Shown here: positions 5,086 through 7,489 of the stretch, piece after piece | Layout of the letters: each line of letters opens with the position of its first letter | Numbering within the stretch: position 1 is the first letter of the stretch | Made by a program: the position numbers and the translations under genes | Assembly: GCA_011048475.1 (NCBI GenBank) | Contig: DSDZ01000109.1 | Coordinates: 1-7,489 of the forward strand | Direction of reading: 5' to 3' | DNA: 7,489 nt | DNA from: Bacteroides sp. | GTDB lineage: Bacteria; Bacteroidota; Bacteroidia; Bacteroidales; GCA-2748055 | The notes under the pieces: generated by a model | Told to the model about the DNA's origin: nothing | The model's input: the letters and a program-made list of their open reading frames with translations, nothing else | Databases searched by the model: none

Positions 5086-7489
5086 CTATTCATGGTGCAG
5101 GATGCTGGCCGGACTGGCCCGGGCTGCACGGTATGCCAGGTAGGCCACGGTGACCAGGGCGATCATGATGGCCGCAAGGGCAGCAGAAAGGTAGATCCAG
5201 GGTCTGAATCCGATGTGATAGGGAAAGTTCTGCAGCCAGTTCTGCATGAAAAAATATGAAATGATCCAGGCCAGCAGCACCGAGATCCCCATCAGCATGA
5301 CGATTTCCCTTGCCACCACCAGGATCACATCCCTGACCCCGGCTCCCATGGCCTTTCTGATCCCGATCTCCCGTGTTCTGCGCTGTGTGTTGTAGATGGT
5401 CAGTCCGAACAGGCCCAGGCATGCGACAAAAGTGGCGAGTACGGCAAACATCAGGGAGAGCCGGCCCGTTCTCCGCTCTTCCTTGTAATAGTTCTCAAGC
5501 TCGGTGTCAAGGAAAAAATACTGGAACGGCGCATCACCCGACATCTCCATCCATTTCCTCTCGATCCTGTGCAGGGTACTCTGCACCCCCGGTCCGGCCA
5601 CTCCCAGCCGCACAGTGATGTAGCCGGGCCAGGCGGTCCCCTCTGACTTAAAGCGCAGCATGTAGGGTCCGACAGGCTCACGGAGGGAACTGTGATGGAA
5701 ATCCTCCACCACCCCGATGATCCTGAGCTGGTTGGTGTCACCCTCAAGGGTAGGCTCCAGGAATACGGTTTCGAGGGGATTTTCAATCATGTATTCCCTT
5801 ACCGCAGCCCGGTTCACCAGAATGGCAGAGCTGTCGGAGGGAATCCGGGGATCGAAGAACCTGCCCCCGTCGGCTGCAAGCAGGAAATTATAGGTTTTCA
5901 TGAAAGCATGGTCCACATAATTGGTACCGAAGAGATAGTTTTTCGATGCCTCACGTCCTTTGATCTGGTATGTTTCCGTACTGTTGTTGAATCCCAGGTA
6001 GGTAGTTGAATTTGAGGCACTTACCACACCGGGTATCTTTTCGACCTCCCTGCAGAAGGTCTGGATCCTGTTTTCCAGGGGGTAAATACGCTTCATGACG
6101 ATCAGCTGTTCCTTGTCATAACCCAGTTCTTTCTGGAGCAGGAAACGCAGCTGGAAGGAAACGACAAGGGTGGCCACAATGATGGCCACCGAGATGGTGA
6201 ACTGAGCGATGACAAGAATGTTCCTGAAAGAACTCGCCCTGTGGCCGGAAGCATGCTCGCCCCTGATCCCCTCCACAGGTCTGTACCTGGCCAGGAACAG
6301 GGCAGGATAGATCCCGCTGAACAGCCCCAGGAGCAGGGTCAGCATAAAAACCACAGGCAGCAGGTACCTGTATTCTCCGGGATCCATTTCCAGCTGCAGA
6401 TCCATGACCCGGTTGAACCAGGGCAGGCTGATCTCCACGATAATCAGCGCGACAACAAGTGCGATCATGCTGAGGATCACCGATTCGGTCAGGAACTGCC
6501 GGACAAGCAGGCTGCGGTCTGATCCCATCACCTTCCTCAATCCGATCTCCCTTGCCCGCATGGCCGACCTGGCGGTGGAAAGGTTCATGAAATTGATGGA
6601 GGCGATGAGCAGGATCAAAAAGGCTACCAGCGAGAAAATGTAGATATAGATGCTGTCGTTCACAGGCCTGAAACAGATCTCCAGTCCCACTTCAATGTCC
6701 TGCTGAAGATGGATATTTTTCAGGGGTTGCAGGAACACCCCGTACCGGTTGCCTCCCTCGACCCATTCTTCGGGTCCCACACCCAGCACCGTTTCCAGCT
6801 CCTCACGGATATGCGAAAGCATTACTTCCGCCATTTTTGCCTCCACCTCCCGCGGATCTGCTTTGGGCGACAGCAGCACGTAGCTGTAGATGGAGTTCTG
6901 GAACCAGGTTTCCCGCTGGGAGTCCTCCAGGGTCACCATGGAGGCGATGAAGTCTGCAAAAAAATGGGAATTATCCGGCAGCGGCTCGATCACCCCTGTC
7001 ACCATGTATAAATTGCTGTCCCTGTTCACGCTGAGGGGCATCCCCAGGGGATCGGCATTGCCGAAATACTGCCTGGCCTTATCCCTTGTAATCACGACCG
7101 ATCTCGGTGCTGTCAGCGCCGTTGAAGGATCTCCTCTGATGAACCTGATACTGAAAATATCGAAGATTGTCGAATCGGCGAACATGAAATGATCTTCGAT
7201 GAACTTCCGGTCACCATTCCACATCAGTTGCTGGTTGAAAACATCGAACCGGACGAATTCCTCAATCTCGGGGATCTCTTTGGCAAAGGCAGGTGCCATC
7301 ACAGGGGAGGTCCACGCACCCCTGAAAGTCTGTTCACCGATCTTACCGTCAATGTAAAGCCTGTAGATCCGCCCGCTGTGTTCGTGAAAACGGTCGTAGC
7401 TCAATTCCTTCACGATAAACAGGATGATCAGAATGGAGCTGGCCAGTCCGATGGCCAGTCCGGAAATGTTGATCAGGGTGAATACCTTG
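5086..7489 (-). CDS. MacB/FtsX-type ABC transporter permease (5' end cut by window)
   Basis: This is a large inner-membrane permease of the MacB-PCD/FtsX family, which needs a separate ATPase to drive transport or mechanical work across the envelope. About 800 residues are visible. The frame stays open to the window edge (TLINISGLAIGLASSILIIL is the first TM helix), so only about 15-25 N-terminal residues are missing and the GTG at 7413 is not the start. In order: TM1 at about 4-26, a periplasmic domain after the ELSYDRFHEHSGRIYRLY signature (about 28-270), TM2-TM4 (about 276-400) with the ATPase-coupling motif AREIGLRKVMG, TM5 (about 420-445), a second periplasmic domain (about 458-675), then TM6-TM8 (about 676-794) with a second coupling motif TREIGIRKAMG. 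This is the duplicated eight-TM form common in Bacteroidota. The substrate cannot be inferred, and no ATPase gene is in view; it may lie beyond 7489 or elsewhere. Confidence 0.93.
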   Translation of the reverse strand, partial: KVFTLINISGLAIGLASSILIILFIVKELSYDRFHEHSGRIYRLYIDGKIGEQTFRGAWTSPVMAPAFAKEIPEIEEFVRFDVFNQQLMWNGDRKFIEDHFMFADSTIFDIFSIRFIRGDPSTALTAPRSVVITRDKARQYFGNADPLGMPLSVNRDSNLYMVTGVIEPLPDNSHFFADFIASMVTLEDSQRETWFQNSIYSYVLLSPKADPREVEAKMAEVMLSHIREELETVLGVGPEEWVEGGNRYGVFLQPLKNIHLQQDIEVGLEICFRPVNDSIYIYIFSLVAFLILLIASINFMNLSTARSAMRAREIGLRKVMGSDRSLLVRQFLTESVILSMIALVVALIIVEISLPWFNRVMDLQLEMDPGEYRYLLPVVFMLTLLLGLFSGIYPALFLARYRPVEGIRGEHASGHRASSFRNILVIAQFTISVAIIVATLVVSFQLRFLLQKELGYDKEQLIVMKRIYPLENRIQTFCREVEKIPGVVSASNSTTYLGFNNSTETYQIKGREASKNYLFGTNYVDHAFMKTYNFLLAADGGRFFDPRIPSDSSAILVNRAAVREYMIENPLETVFLEPTLEGDTNQLRIIGVVEDFHHSSLREPVGPYMLRFKSEGTAWPGYITVRLGVAGPGVQSTLHRIERKWMEMSGDAPFQYFFLDTELENYYKEERRTGRLSLMFAVLATFVACLGLFGLTIYNTQRRTREIGIRKAMGAGVRDVILVVAREIVMLMGISVLLAWIISYFFMQNWLQNFPYHIGFRPWIYLSAALAAIMIALVTVAYLAYRAARASPASILHHE

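Noticed and set aside
7411..7413. GTG at 7413 as the permease start
   Set aside because: The frame stays open for 25 more codons to the window edge and these encode the conserved first transmembrane helix, so the gene begins beyond the window.
1..7489. tRNA, rRNA, CRISPR array, insertion sequence or phage element
   Set aside because: No cloverleaf-like sequence, regularly spaced repeats, transposase or integrase motif, or terminal inverted repeat was seen on either strand.

Overview
The window looks like ordinary chromosomal DNA from a member of the Bacteroidota, probably near the Bacteroidales/Marinilabiliales, though that finer placement is only an impression from protein similarity. The evidence is: Bacteroidota-type LptE and GroES sequences; a gene order (σ54 activator, lptE, acidic TPR protein, secG, groES, groEL) that I recall as common in that phylum; promoter -7 motifs of the TAnnTTTG type; few Shine-Dalgarno sequences; and a large FtsX-type permease of the kind that is heavily duplicated in these genomes. 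Base composition is moderate, a little above 50% GC by eye, and looks even throughout. I see no mobile element, tRNA, rRNA or CRISPR array.

Layout. Positions 1-791 (minus) hold the N-terminal half of groEL, cut by the window edge. groES (817-1098, minus) lies 25 bp upstream of it, and together they form the chaperonin operon. The 174-bp gap 1099-1272 holds a σ54-like -24/-12 promoter candidate reading into groES and a strong intrinsic terminator that ends the next operon. That operon (minus strand, 4218 down to 1273) runs σ54 enhancer-binding activator, lptE, acidic TPR protein, secG, with gaps of 1, 11 and 18 bp. A 120-bp divergent intergenic region (4219-4338) separates it from kdsB (4339-5082, plus). 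kdsB then runs convergently, with a 3-bp gap, into a MacB/FtsX-type ABC permease (5086-7489, minus) whose extreme N-terminus lies outside the window.

How the genes fit together. The theme is envelope biogenesis plus protein quality control: KdsB activates Kdo for LPS, LptE inserts LPS in the outer membrane, SecG is part of the inner-membrane translocon, and GroES/GroEL fold cytoplasmic proteins. The activator lacks a sensor domain but keeps all the ATPase and σ54-contact motifs. The most testable idea here is that it controls its own operon, or the adjacent groESL operon through the -24/-12-like element.

I did not find a clearly new system. The least understood elements are the acidic TPR protein between lptE and secG, what the σ54 activator responds to, and paired 9-bp repeats in the divergent promoter region. 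Several start codons were moved from upstream TTG codons to ATG codons on the basis of family alignment and spacing; each case is noted.
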